Below, in pieces: positions 21,422 to 33,489 of a DNA stretch of 64,000 nucleotides (positions are counted from its first letter, which is position 1; every line of letters starts with the position of its first letter). The notes beneath the pieces are model-generated. The model worked only from the letters and a program-made list of their open reading frames with translations, made no database searches and was not told the origin of the DNA. Origin of the DNA: Zelopaecilomyces penicillatus (taxonomy: Eukaryota > Ascomycota > Sordariomycetes > Hypocreales > Pseudodiploosporaceae). Made by a program: the position numbers and the translations under genes. The stretch is from contig VCCP01000001.1 of NCBI GenBank assembly GCA_005765155.1, positions 3,596,001 through 3,660,000 on the forward strand, in the 5' to 3' direction.

Positions 21422-23989
21422 CTAGTCTTCGTCTCCCCACCATCCCGGTCCATGGCCTAGTCGAGGTGCTCCTACGGCACTTAGACGCGGCATGTTGCTA
21501 ACTGTCGTCCGCATGTGTGGAACGGCTGGAAACGACTCCGGGGAAATGGGACTGTCAGGTCGCGCCATATCCACTGTGCCATTCTCACCCATGTCCTGAG
21601 TCAAAATGGCCAGCCGACTGGACGATCTCGAAAAGTGGGTGGGCTTAAAAGGTGATGCCTGCAATCGAGCACTAGGTGGCACACTGTCTCGATAATCTTT
21701 AACATAGCTCTCACTATGATCGGCCCACGCAACAGGGAACAAGTCATCGGCTGTCAGTCCCATAGAGTCGTCTGACTCGGTGTCGCTATCCTCAATGGCT
21801 TCAATTCGCTGCGACATGGAAGCGAGTTCGTCCAAGAACAGTGGTATATCCTCGTGTTCACTGTCGTCTAAGCTGTCATCTACTAGATTATTATAGAAGC
21901 AGTTGTCAGGTGACATGTCGAGAGAGTCGGTAGAAGCGCTCAACGCAATCTCATCATCGCTGTCAGAATAAGTTTTGGTCTGACAAGGCGCTGATGTGTC
22001 GTTTTGGGGTGTTGCAGTGTTGCCAGATCGGCGTGAGATCCGGTGGGCAATATTTGGCGGGGCAGGGAATCCAAACTCAAACATTGCTTCTGTGAATGTG
22101 CTCGAGGAGCCTTGTGGTCGATGCCCTTTAGATTCTCGTTTTTCTTCCATGGGAGGGCTTTGTTCTTTGGGCCTAGGAACTTCTTGCTCGCGAGACACTT
22201 GCTTCTTGTTGCCTAATCCCGATATGAGCATTTCCCCGTTAGTAACAGCCATAAAACGGCGAGGGCTACTTGATCCGTCAATGGATGTACGGGCAGAGCG
22301 AATATAAAAGTCCATTGATGTTGGACTAAGCGGAGGTGTAATCTGTGTAGTGGCTGCCACTTCAAGCTGAGAAGCAGGCGTATTGCTTCTTGAGCTTCGA
22401 TTTTGGGCTGGTTCTTCCTTTTTCTCAGATAAACTAGGCCGACGTGCAGGCAACACAGTAATAGCGCGTGCCTCTTGAATAGTATAGCCAATCTGGCAAG
22501 CCACTGCTGACCTCGGTGAAAAGTCGGACATGAGCGAGTCTCTCAGAGGGGGTAGCTGGTAATTTTCCAAAGGCGTAAAAGGCGTAAAAGGTGTACTTGC
22601 TGCAGAATCGTCCGTCACGTTTGTCTTGATCCCAATAGTTGGAATGGTGATGCGAGGAATTACAGGAGTAATCCTCATGTTCTTACTTAACCGCTTGCCA
22701 AATTCGGGTGCAGAGGTCCGAGGCGTTCGTGCGGTCTTGGGCCGGCAATCTTCGAGGGCAGGAACCTTGTCTTGAGACTCCGAGCGGCGCCGAAGCGGTA
22801 GGGAAGCCGGACTGGCGATAAATGGCTGTAAGAGACCTTCATCCTCTGAGTCAGAGTCGAGCAGCAGCACACTCGTTTGCTGAAGGTCAGCCTGCTGTAG
22901 GCTTCGATCAGATTCCTTGGGTGTTTGCGAAACACGGGTATGCCGGCTTATGGTACTTTGAGCACCAGCAGTTGAAGGCCGGCCATCAGTTTGTGATTTG
23001 AGGGTAGTTCTCGGTGTCTGTGGGAGCGCGTCGTGGAGCCAATCCAGATTCTTCCCATCATCAGGTTCCTGCCGCCGGATCTGTGTGGTTGGATCCTCAC
23101 TATTTCTCGGGCTGTCTGAACCACCATCAGACTCAAGATCCTCTTTCATAACTTGCCGTAGTGACATTTGCTCGTAATGATTAAAGAGACCAGAAACCCT
23201 GCTCCCAGAGCTACCCATGGAGCGATTGCTACCACTGTTTGCCGACCGCGGAACCTCGAGAGTTGGCGACAGGGCGCTATCCTTTGTCCGCCGCTTCTGC
23301 ATCTTTCGCATTTCGCTGTGGCGGAATGAGCTAGGGGTGAAGGGTGATAAGAGAGATGGGGATCTAATTGATTGCCCCGGACTAAGAATGAAGCCGTCGA
23401 CATCAAGAGTGCCTCGAGAATTCTTCCGAGCCGGCTTACTACCCGGTACAAGGTTTGAAAAGTCTAGCATTGGAGGCTTCTTCTTGGTTTTGACTGGGCC
23501 ATGAACGTTGTCTACATCCAACATCTTGTGGGCCTTCGACACCGAGTCTTTGGTCATTGTCGGATGGCCTGAAGAAAGCGGCGGCTTTGACTTGTCGTAC
23601 CAAGACTTGATTGTCGATGACGACTGGCTTTTTCTCAGAGTAGAATGTGACTCTTTTACTACAGCTCCTTTCTCATTGCCAGTAGCGTTGTTGACGTTCG
23701 GACTTCGAGGGAACCTGTCAAACTCGTCGCCCCATCCCGTTTGAACCCCCGTCACCTTGACTTGGTCGTCGGAAAGACCGTCATCAGATGCCGCATTGCT
23801 TGGCGTATTGGTTTCCAGCGTATCGATGCTGATGCTCGAAGAAGAGGCATCATCCCAGGCCCGAAGCGAATCAATATTCAGTGGCGTTGACCCCAAGATC
23901 TTGTGAGCCTTGCTCATTGGCTCAAGATTCGGAAGCTGGGGGGGCTGGGCCTTCTTGCGCCCGGAAATCGAGAAAGTGAATTTGCCCAT
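21422..23989 (-). CDS. Large disordered protein of unknown function (855 aa)
   Basis: Unrecognised. An uninterrupted 855-codon frame with consistent coding character and a clean ATG at 23989. The product is Ser/Thr/Pro-rich and probably mostly disordered. Visible features are an N-terminal MGKFTFSISGRKK that could bind membranes or be a short anchor, and a motif SKAHK-(I/M)-L repeated at about 26-32 and 151-157, followed both times by an acidic or polar turn. There are many SP/TP sites (TPRT, SPRN, SPTS) suited to proline-directed kinases, and acidic blocks (DSDSEDEG near the middle, IEDSDTESDDS towards the C-terminus). The last residues are GPGWWGDED. No transmembrane segment or enzymatic motif seen. 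Possibly a signalling or polarity scaffold. Confidence 0.8.
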   Translation of the reverse strand: MGKFTFSISGRKKAQPPQLPNLEPMSKAHKILGSTPLNIDSLRAWDDASSSSISIDTLETNTPSNAASDDGLSDDQVKVTGVQTGWGDEFDRFPRSPNVNNATGNEKGAVVKESHSTLRKSQSSSTIKSWYDKSKPPLSSGHPTMTKDSVSKAHKMLDVDNVHGPVKTKKKPPMLDFSNLVPGSKPARKNSRGTLDVDGFILSPGQSIRSPSLLSPFTPSSFRHSEMRKMQKRRTKDSALSPTLEVPRSANSGSNRSMGSSGSRVSGLFNHYEQMSLRQVMKEDLESDGGSDSPRNSEDPTTQIRRQEPDDGKNLDWLHDALPQTPRTTLKSQTDGRPSTAGAQSTISRHTRVSQTPKESDRSLQQADLQQTSVLLLDSDSEDEGLLQPFIASPASLPLRRRSESQDKVPALEDCRPKTARTPRTSAPEFGKRLSKNMRITPVIPRITIPTIGIKTNVTDDSAASTPFTPFTPLENYQLPPLRDSLMSDFSPRSAVACQIGYTIQEARAITVLPARRPSLSEKKEEPAQNRSSRSNTPASQLEVAATTQITPPLSPTSMDFYIRSARTSIDGSSSPRRFMAVTNGEMLISGLGNKKQVSREQEVPRPKEQSPPMEEKRESKGHRPQGSSSTFTEAMFEFGFPAPPNIAHRISRRSGNTATPQNDTSAPCQTKTYSDSDDEIALSASTDSLDMSPDNCFYNNLVDDSLDDSEHEDIPLFLDELASMSQRIEAIEDSDTESDDSMGLTADDLFPVAWADHSESYVKDYRDSVPPSARLQASPFKPTHFSRSSSRLAILTQDMGENGTVDMARPDSPISPESFPAVPHMRTTVSNMPRLSAVGAPRLGHGPGWWGDED

Positions 23990-26900
23990 TTTCCCTCTGT
24001 CTCCAAGTCGGGAAGCTCGACAGTATCCCGACTTTTATTATTGTTGACAGAGGGTGCCTAGATCGTGACGAAGCATGTGCAAGGCGTCTCGAGTAAAGCG
24101 GAAGGGGGATGCCTGCTCGTTTTCAATGATTAAGAAGCGTCTTGGATCGGAGGCGTGTATTAGGCGATGTTAGCTGAACGTGGCATAAGCTCCGACCGGT
24201 CTGGGCTGGGTTTGTGTGCTTCAACAGTTGACGTCTGTCAGCAATGGCGTTTCTTAGGACAGTCAAAGTCAAAATTGGGTCAAATTGAGCTTTCGACAGC
24301 CCACTGCCACAAATACCGATGATAGTATATAGTCGTAAGCGATTTAGATAGTAATCGATAAATTCCGCCCCGTGGGGTAAGGGTGAGTTCAGCCAAGATG
24401 AGAGATGACGAGACAAGGTGATCAAGAATTGAAACTCAAATAAATTCAAGAGTACAGGTAGGAGGAGTATTAGGGCGCAAGAAGACTGGGCGAGGTCCCC
24501 ACAGTCCAATAACTAGTAGCAATCTGCCAATGCGGCCAGCCGATCATGGGAACCAGGGAGAGCAAATACTAACTAACTACTTTGTACAACGGATGGCCGC
24601 AAGCCGAGTGCGAAAGTATTGCTGCCGTCCTGTAGTTAAGCGACCCGGGCGTTAGCTAGTAGTAAGGTGGTAGGTACGTGGGCTCCGCTCGTCAAGATCC
24701 GAAGCGAGTCAGTGTCCTTAGTGGCAATAAATAGTAATTGAAGGGAAGAATGAGGAGAAGGGTTGGCGCCGGCACGCCATGACCTAGATGGCAGAATCAA
24801 GTGTCTTGGGTTGAGGAGTGCGGGCCTCACTCAGTCTTGGGCAAGGCCGTTGAGAGATGGCCTGCTCGAATGCTACGCTGCTCCTCATTCCTCGTCTTTG
24901 CGTCCGCTGCTTTCTGGATGATGGTTGCCGCCCCAAGGATCTGACGGCTTTGCTCATGGTCTTGAGCCTTGGAGGGGTGCATCACTAGCCAAACCTGAGA
25001 GAGCTTAGCACTCATGCGCTTGCAGCCTGCCTGGCAAGGGTACCGTACCTAGCAACCTATCTAGGTAGATAGTTAAATGTGGGTGAGTCCATGATAGGGC
25101 ATTTCCATGCTGTATGCTTGGCCTTGCTTGCTAGGCTAAATCCGTGCGGGAGCTGCGCGCGGCGGGCCCGCTCCATCCCTGCAAGGACCACTACTTACAA
25201 TGTCAGTACTATTGCATCGTGCGTCTTGAAGTTGGCGCACCCAAGCAAAGACAGCCAACGGGCGTCGGAGGGAGGGACGGACAGACGGAGGTGCGGCTTT
25301 GATGATGCGAGGTGGTGCCGCTCACGATGTCCTGCCCGGCCCCGAATGCCCCTTTCCCCCCTCCAATTCAACACTGGCATTTGAAGCTGTTTGAAGGATA
25401 ATGGCAAACCAAACAGTACTTGTCTCAAACGTCCTCGCTTTTTCGTGTTCCTGGATCTGCAAGGATCCCCCTAGCACGAGCGCATGAGCAGCGTGTTCGT
25501 CCCAACTTTTCAGCATCAACGACGGGGGTGATCCCAGACGGTGAGATGCCCGAAAACCAAGCATCAAAGGTATCCATATTGGACATCTCCAATCTCCGCT
25601 GTGCCCGCCACAGGCATCTTGCAGATGGCACTTGCCAAGTGACACAAGGGGAATGGTGGGCCAAGGGCGAGGTGGATCGTGTCCATCATGAAAATCATTG
25701 TCTTTTTACCTTACTACCTTTGTTTTCGAGGTAGCTCTATAGGCTTGTAAAAGAGCTAATTATTGATATCGCCGTTTTCAAGTGCACAACATGGATCACT
25801 ATGTGTATACTTTGTGCAGTGCCGCAGCCACTCGCACCACGAGCATGCCTGTTCACCGCTGCTGTTGGGTTTAATATATGGTCATTGTCATTTTCGCGCC
25901 GGCGAAGTGCTTCTGCTGGCGTGCGCCCGGCTCTTCCAATGCCACGACTGCCGTCGAGTAAGCAGACACAGCGGCGAAACAGGAGTGACAACCTGGACTG
26001 GCGGTAAATGCTCACTTGCGTTCGTCTAGAGTTTGCGATTGGAGGATGTGGTTCGGATTACAAGCATGCCAAGGGGAACCACGGTAGACCTCCAAGGTCC
26101 CCTTGCGCGTGGGGAGATACAGATCTCCAACGAAATCTCGTGTTGAGGTGCCAAACCCTGACAGGCATTGAGTGAGTGTATGGCGCCTACCCGCAATGGT
26201 GGTGTACCTGCCTTCCTATTCTCCAAGCAATAACAGAAGCAGCAAACCCGGCGACATTCCCTGCTAAGGACGGTAGGCATTTCCTTCCTGGCCGGCACTT
26301 GTTGGTATAACGAAGTACCTGCCTCTAGTACGATCATCACCTGCCTGACCATGAAGAAAGTGCGGAATGCGCCGAGCGATTGTTGGAATGGCGCTTTCCG
26401 CCAACAAGGGGTTTTGGAAGCCCCACCTTGAAAATTTGGCCCCCGATAGACATGGAGCCAGGGAGTCGGTTTTACAGCTACCTGTACGCTGTAGCCACTG
26501 TATGTACAGTAGGCGAGACAGTGAGTGAGGTAAGGGATGACTGTGCACCTCCACAAGTGAACCAGGCACAGGCCCCAGTCGTCGTCCCTGTTCGAATATT
26601 CCTACTGCTACAAGGAAGCGCCGCCATTCACGCATCCTGTTGTGTTTTTGCTTTTGCTGCTCCTGCAACACACGGGCACGTTCGCCGATGCGTGCTGCAG
26701 GGTGTTGTTCGTGTTCAATGTTGTTGGGGGGGCTTTTCTGCTGCGTTGTGCTGCAGCGATTCGCAATTTCAAGGGCACTGCACTGGGTCACGTCGAACAC
26801 GCGCTTCACCCTGTCAGTCGGTGGCATCAGACATCAAGCACTACGGACCACGCCCTTGGCAAGAACATCTAATCGCTGATACGAGCCTTGTTATAAAGTC

Positions 26901-28842
26901 AGGTGCTCTACTACTGTACGTCGTCATCTCCAACGTCAAGGTAACACACCGCAGATTGACAGGTCAGAGGAATCAGGCTCTAGCTTCTTGCGTGGAGAGT
27001 TTGACAAGTTTGACCCGCATGGCAATGAATCAGTAGCGGTGGACTCAACCAAGCCTGCCTCAGGGCACGGAGCAGTCCTGCGTACCTCGACCGACGCCAA
27101 AACATACCGCTTAATCAATCATCGCACTGCCTCGCTCGAGTAGCTACCATTAGCTCCCTGGATGATCATATAGTGTGCACCTTATATCGCAATATCATGA
27201 CCACTAGGCGCGGCAAACTCCCGAGCTTCTTCGCAAAGTTAGATTGCCATGCTAGATGATCATTAATTATTACCTCGAAAAAGGTTCCCGCCGAACAGGA
27301 CCGGGAGATGGTGCTCAACTGCACGCAACACGGACCGTCGATCCCCCCATCTAAACATTTTTCTTCCTTTCTTCCTTTTTCTTCCGGTGGCGTATCTCGC
27401 CGGCTCGGCAGTTTGTCACTTAATATCGGCGAAAGAGGTTTGCTTCTTTATTTGTCCCCTGTGCAGAATCCGGGCACCAGTCAAATCCCGTACGAGTATG
27501 AGAGACCGATCTTGGCCCCCCCTTATCCAAAAAGAAATTATGCCTATGACATGCTGGCGCGAGATCGATCTGGTTGGGCACGCTTTTTGTCACACGCCAA
27601 CCCATGTGTCTTGAGATGTGACTGATTGTGCGTTGGGAAATTAATTACTTTTAGCAAGTGAGACACATTCAAATGTCTCGCTCGAATCCGTGTTTCTATC
27701 GCCGCATGGCGTACAGGGTATTAGTCTGCTGGAGACTCTTGTTGATTTGTATGTGGCGTTTTGGTTTTGGCACTTGTCCGACGCGACGGGTTTCGTGTAC
27801 CCAGTCTAGAAAATTCCAGCGTCAAAGTCTACGAAAGCCTCGTTACACGGGCATCAAGACGACTCGTGACGCTAGAGTTCGACAGCGCTATGCCTAAACA
27901 TCTAATGATATAATGACATTCAAAATGACCTTGGGAGGACCGTGATCCAGTAGGACTCAGGAGGTCCAAGGTTTGGAGTCTTCTAGATTATTTTAGTGCG
28001 GGTGCACAGAGCGACGACTAGTATTTGTTCAATGTGTGAATCAACCAGTCGGCCTGTATATCATTCTTGACTCCTCACTCTCCGAAACTCATGGTCACTT
28101 GTGGCTTAAGCAACAGCGCCGCCTTGCGGCACTATGAGCTATTCTTGTAATACTCGTTCCTTTCACTTGAGACGGTCAATATGAAGCCTTTCAATTTGTC
28201 GAGCAACAAGCGGCCGAACCCTCCCAACTAAAATGTTCTGATGGAAAGAGTGTCTCGGATGCAGCAAGCACTGTTCACGGGATGAGATTGAGGTTATGAA
28301 ACTGTGGAATGAAGACGTGTCAATATTGAAATGCCTATACTGCTCCATCGTAGCCTTATTTTGCCTTTTGTCAAGTATGGCCATTCCCGTATGAGATCAA
28401 TACCGGGGTCTGGGCATGTTGGCAATGTCTTTCATATACGCATTACTTACTCGAACTGGAGGGCACTGAGAAAGGAAGATGAGTACCAATATATGCCCTT
28501 CTTCCCACATATTTTTCTACATCCAAATAAAATTCACTATTGGGTCTCGATTTAACATCGTCATATTACACATGGTATTCGATTTGTCCATTCACAGTAC
28601 ACAAGCGGTGTATTGGCAATAGCTTGCCACAAGCTCTACTCAACATGGTATTGTAATTGACAATTAACCATTTAACAGTAGATGGTGCCGCACAAGACCA
28701 ATCCCTACCAAGCCTGCCAAGCCTAGCAAGCTAAGTGTAGTGACGAATGAAATATATACATATAATTTATGGACATGACATCGTTGAGAGCTTCAAGCCG
28801 ACACTCCTGTACTTTATTCTACATTACAGTTTCCAGTCTTTA
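23990..28842. other. Gene-poor region, 24.0-28.8 kb
   Basis: No gene supported. Several open frames of 90 to 218 codons overlap each other on both strands between 25.0 and 27.1 kb. None shows a recognisable motif, codon bias like the confirmed genes, or credible introns. I looked for reverse transcriptase, transposase and integrase motifs and saw none. Confidence 0.5.
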
Positions 28843-28882
28843 CCCCCCCCCCCCCCCCCCCCCCCCCTCTCTCTCTCTCTCT
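28843..28882. repeat. 25-base C run followed by a CT microsatellite
   Basis: Positions 28843-28867 are all C, followed by about seven CT units. It lies just beyond the 3' end of the minus-strand membrane-protein gene. True length is uncertain in such runs. Confidence 0.9.
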
Positions 28883-28933
28883 TTCTTTCTCTCACGGACA
28901 CTGTCTAATCTTGGTACTCATGGGTTTCAATTG

Positions 28934-29964
28934 TTACCTACCGTATAGCTCGACCGGTGGGCGCTGAGCTTGATAGTTGCGATCGTAGAGCTCGGGCTTT
29001 GCACAGCTCGGAGAGAGTTCATGCATAGTTTGGTGCGGAGGATATCTTGGGTATGGATCTTGGTAGTATCCCATATTCATGTCAACATGCTCTTCTTTGC
29101 TCGCCATGATTTTTCTGCGTCGCATGAGAAAAATGGTGACACATAAACACACAATGCTGATGATGCCCAAGGCTACACCCACGCCTATGCCGATGGTTGC
29201 GGCAGTCGACAGGCCAGTAGGCTGAGCTATGGGCGCCGGATGTGGCGAAGATGTAGAACTAGATGTTGTTGTAACAACGGCAGTGGGTCCCATCGTTCCT
29301 GATGTTGATGAGGCTATAGCAGAAGTTGCAGAGGGGCGTGATACCACTATAGAGCTGAAGGAGCTTGATGTCGTGGTGCGAACATTCCAACCGACCACGG
29401 CTATGGCACCTACTGCGGAGGTGAATTCCAGCGTGGTGGTCGCCTCCTTCCATGCAGCTTGATTATCTTCTGGTGTAGACATGTATGCCAAGACGGCACC
29501 AGGCTTCATGAAAGACTTGCATTCCCCAACGACCTTGTTGAACATTGCACCGGCAAGAATGTACCCCCTGCGGCAAACAACTCCTTAATCACAGCAAACG
29601 ACGACGATTTAGAAGCATTAATGACTTGCGGTGGACAGCACATTGCGAGCGTGCTTATTTGATCCTTGACAGATGAAGCCACAGTCACCCAATCCCTGGG
29701 GCAGGTCATGGGTCCTAAACTGAGAACCGTATGTGACATCTCGTCCGTATTTCCAAGGCGGGTTTGCTCCCACCATGTTGTCACTTCAGGAGGCGCGCAA
29801 ATGACATCCGGTTCGGCGTCCAAACCATATCCTGGGTCAAAGGCCATGAGTGTGACTCCATTGAGGCGAAATTTGGGCTTGCAAGTCGCAAGAGCTGTGT
29901 AGGGCAGTAACTCGAGCCATGTCGTCGCGACCCTAGAGTGGAACTTCTTCCGTAAATTGGACAT
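28934..29964 (-). CDS. Single-span membrane protein with Cys-rich ectodomain and Ser/Thr stalk
   Basis: Fungal surface-sensor-like protein of unknown role. Two exons in coding order, 29964-29630 and 29567-28934, give 322 aa. They are joined by a 62-base GC-AG intron (donor GCAAGT at 29629, acceptor CAG ending at 29568). That splice restores the pattern C-P-x-D-W...CCPPGYIL...GEC seen in a common family of ascomycete type I membrane proteins (usual form CCPSGYT). No GT donor gives a continuous frame. The ectodomain (about 1-165) has conserved Cys and Trp residues, then a Ser/Thr-rich stalk, a transmembrane helix (AATIGIGVGVALGIISIVCL onward) stopped by RRRK, and a cytoplasmic tail of about 45 residues rich in Tyr and Pro. 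No clear signal peptide at MSNLRKK; an upstream exon is possible. Confidence 0.75.
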
Positions 29965-30949
29965 GATAATTCCGTTAATTGAAATGTAGAAAAAAGATAA
30001 TTGGGTATTTCATTTCTCTTTAGGTCATAGAAAGGACACACGGCAAGATGGTCTAAGAAGACGTACACGCAAACTTAAGTCGAGCAAAGACAAGCATTGG
30101 GTCACGGTCGATGGACATAACACTCAGGGGAAAATGTTGCGAAGAGCCTCCATTTGACCAGAGATAGAAACCACGTCGAACAATCTTCATGATGCGTTAT
30201 TAAACACTAGTTGTTTAACGTGTGTCGGCCGAAAAAACAACACCAAAATTATCTCGAGAGTCGTGTTGATGAAGGATTAGTCGTCTAGCTCATGCATTGG
30301 AGCACTACACATGTGTCTTAAGCGCCGTAGTGACCTTTCTGCAGGGCATTTCCCCAGCTAAAGTCTCCGAGATGCATTAAAACACAGGGTTATAAGTGGT
30401 GCAGATTGCATGTTGTGCAACAAACAACTGGTAAACTTCAACATGGTGGGTTGTTGGTTGTGCAAGCAATACAGAAGGTACCAAAATTAGGCGATCAGCC
30501 AAGGGGGGTTTATAGGCAAACAGTATAAACTTGACGATAACACTGATTACAGCCAAAACTGACCCACTTACCTTGACGCATTGATTGGTGCTGCTTAAAC
30601 GCACGTTGGGCGGCTGGGCGCTTAACAAAGGTTAATCGCGTCCCCGCCCCGAGCCGCTCCCCTGCCTCTTGCTAGCTTCCACCTGCATGAAAACGGGCGT
30701 CTCATCAACAGTTGCTATTGGAGACTTTGGAGCCTTCTGGAGTCTGGGACATGGCCCTGGGAAGCTCTATCTGACTGATGACTGACTGACAGTCATCTCT
30801 TCCACCAACATGCAATCCCTACCTGTGCTTTGGGCCCGCACCTACGGAGTGGTGGTAGTTGAAGACTGTTATAAACCTGGCTGCAGCGACGCTTGTCGCG
30901 CGATAATCGTTTCTCTCAAGGTCTGGCATGCGGATTCCAAGTTCAAAAG
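29965..30949. other. Divergent intergenic region
   Basis: No gene supported. It separates the minus-strand membrane-protein gene from the plus-strand GH47 gene and must carry both promoters. A GC-rich patch with CCCCGCCCCG lies at about 30643-30652. Confidence 0.5.
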
Positions 30950-32903
30950 ATGTGCAGCCAAAATCGTCGACGTGGTTCATCATCACCAAATGGGAATCGA
31001 AAAGCTCCCACCCAGCAGCGCCAAGATTCTTCCCTGAGAAGCCTTCGCCCAATTATAGCAGCCGTCGCCGTCCTTGGCGCTATATCTGCTCTAGCATGGA
31101 CCTCTTTGCTGTGGTACAGTGATAATGCCATCGGTGTCAGTCATTATGGTTCTCCCATCGTGGACTGGGATTTTAGGCGGGAGGAGGTTAAGAACGCATT
31201 TGTCACGAGCTGGGATGCTTACAAGCGCCACGCTTGGGGTGAGTGAATCTTGTCTAGAAACAAACTTGTTGCTGAAAAATACTAAATTTTGGGGTTCAGG
31301 TAAAGACAGATACCATCCCGTTTCGGGAGAGGGTTCTCAGATGAGCCCCAAAGGTCTTGGCTGGATCACTGTTGACAGTCTTGACACGATGATGATCATG
31401 AATTTGTCAGAACCTTTAGCCGAGAGTCGCCAATGGCTCCAAGATAGCTTGACTTACGATCAAGACCAAGAAGTCAACACTTTTGAGACCACTATCCGCA
31501 TGCTCGGCGGGTTATTGTCAGCCCACTATCTTGCAGGGAAGCTGCCAGGCGTGTCTTCTAAGTCAGATTCTGTGTACTTGGAAAAGGCTATTGACCTGGG
31601 AGACCGGTTATTGCCCGCGTATAAATCGCAAGCTGGCATCCCATATTCCGGCGTGAATATCGGAAGCAAGATTTCTGGTCTGTCCCATGATGACAGCGGC
31701 GCATCCACCATGGCAGAGGCCGGTACCTTGCAGCTTGAGATGAAGTATCTCTCTTATTTGACTGGTAATGACGAATACTGGCGGAGAGCCGAACATGTCA
31801 TCAAGATTCTTGATGATATTGAAATGGACGATGGCTTGCTCCCCATCTTTGTGCATCCGGATTTGGCTGGATTTATGACGCTAGAGATTCGGTTGGGAAG
31901 TCGAGGAGATTCATACTACGGTAAGAATATCGCATGGCCAAGCATGTCTGCAGAGGAGAACAGTATTTGCTAATTGGCAACAGAGTATCTTATCAAGCAA
32001 TATCTACAAACCTCTGGTCAAGAGCCAATCTACCTGGAAATGTGGGAGCAAGCCTTAGCAGGCATTCAAAAGCATCTCGTTACCACCACAAAGCACTCTA
32101 ACATGAAGATTATTGCTGAGCTCCCATACGGAATTGGAGGTGGATTAATACCCAAGATGGACCATCTGGTGTGTTTCCTTCCCGGTGCCATTGCCCTTGG
32201 GGCTACCATGGGTCTCACACTCGCCGAGGCGCGCAAGTCTCCAAAGTGGAGTGCTGAGAAGGAACAGCAAATGGAGCTGGCCAAAGACATTATGAAGGCG
32301 TGTTGGGGCATGTATGCCGTTACTGAGACCGGCCTCGCGCCAGAAATTACTTGGTTCGACGTGGCCGACGAACAGCTCAAACCCGAACCTGGAAACAGGC
32401 CGCAGCCGCCCACCAAGGATTCTCTCAAGGCATGGAAAGATGACTTCATCATCAAAACACCCGATGCGCATAATTTACAGCGCCCCGAAACTGTAGAGAG
32501 CCTGTTTATCATGTGGCGCATCACCAATGAGCCCTTGTAGCGAGAATGGGGGTGGAAGATCTTCAAGGCGTTTGAGGAGCATACCAATCTAGGTGACGGA
32601 AAGGGATACACCTCTATCAATGATGTCAATGCAGTCCCGCCACCTGCACGGGACAACATGGAGAGCTTTTGGCTAGTAAGTAAAATTCTCTGTACCTTGT
32701 GTGGAATGTGATCAATGGAGAAAGAAAGCCATTAGACTAACAATCTGGGCTCACAGGCTGAGACACTCAAGTACCTGTATCTTTTATTTTCGCCACCAGA
32801 CCATCTTCCACTTGAGGATATTGTGTTTAATACAGAGGCACACGTCTTCCCACGGTTTGAGATGGGTGAGTTTAAGACGGGATGGAAACGACATGAGACA
32901 TAG
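30950..32903 (+). CDS. Class I alpha-1,2-mannosidase (GH47) with an in-frame TAG
   Basis: ER/Golgi enzyme that trims Man9GlcNAc2 on N-glycoproteins. Four exons, 30950-31238, 31300-31920, 31984-32675 and 32757-32903, would give 582 codons. After a basic, Gln/Ser-rich tail comes a signal-anchor helix (about 31-50), as in type II membrane mannosidases. Family blocks are TFETTIRMLGGLLSAHY, LGSRGDSYYEYL, KMDHLVCFLPG, ETVESLFIMWRIT and the calcium-binding FNTEAH. Codon 489 (32538-32540) is TAG where the family has Tyr in YREWGW. All sequence after it stays in frame and keeps family motifs and a proper intron. As written the product stops at 488 residues and loses the NTEAH Thr, so it should be inactive. 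A recent nonsense mutation, a read error (TAC to TAG) or readthrough could explain it. No earlier damage seen. Confidence 0.85.
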
Positions 32904-33489
32904 TGATGAGGGAAGAAAAAAGGATGCAAAATATAGCGACGGCGTTGTGGGGTATGATTTGATGGTATATACCCGTACATTAATGATTCTTATGATTTGT
33001 GAATTACAAGTTTTTTTTTTCTCGTGTATTAGTAATTTAGACTCTGAGAAATGGCAAATGATTGACCAAAGGTTAAAATGTTTGAAGGCGCGCACATAAG
33101 ATCAGGTGCGGGTTTTTTACATTATTATCAGCAGGTTCCTCAATAAGTCAATGGGAAGCGGAAGATGCAGGGTTAGATAGCAGAAGGCAAAAAGAGTCTG
33201 AAAAGTCTAATGGAAGAGGAAATATGAAAGGAGGCAGTATATTGATAACGTGTTAGGACTAACATGATGCAACACACACATATATAACACACTACCATGT
33301 TCCCCATGATTACAATCCAACCATTATGTTACAACGCTACACGAATCTCTTTCAACACGCGTTTTCACGAAATAACATCTAATTTCTGGTTGATTGACCG
33401 ATAACGTATTATAAATGAGCTGGCCATACTCTATGATATCAGGCATGAAAACACCTGCGTCACCCCTTTTTCTTCTCCCTCGATTCCAC
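32904..33489. other. Convergent intergenic region
   Basis: No gene supported. Contains the 3' ends of the GH47 gene (plus) and the terpene cyclase gene (minus). AT-rich. Confidence 0.55.

Noticed and set aside
26380..27036. Plus-strand open frame of 218 codons in the gene-poor region
   Set aside because: Overlaps two minus-strand frames, has Cys/Val-rich composition unlike neighbours and no motif or intron support.
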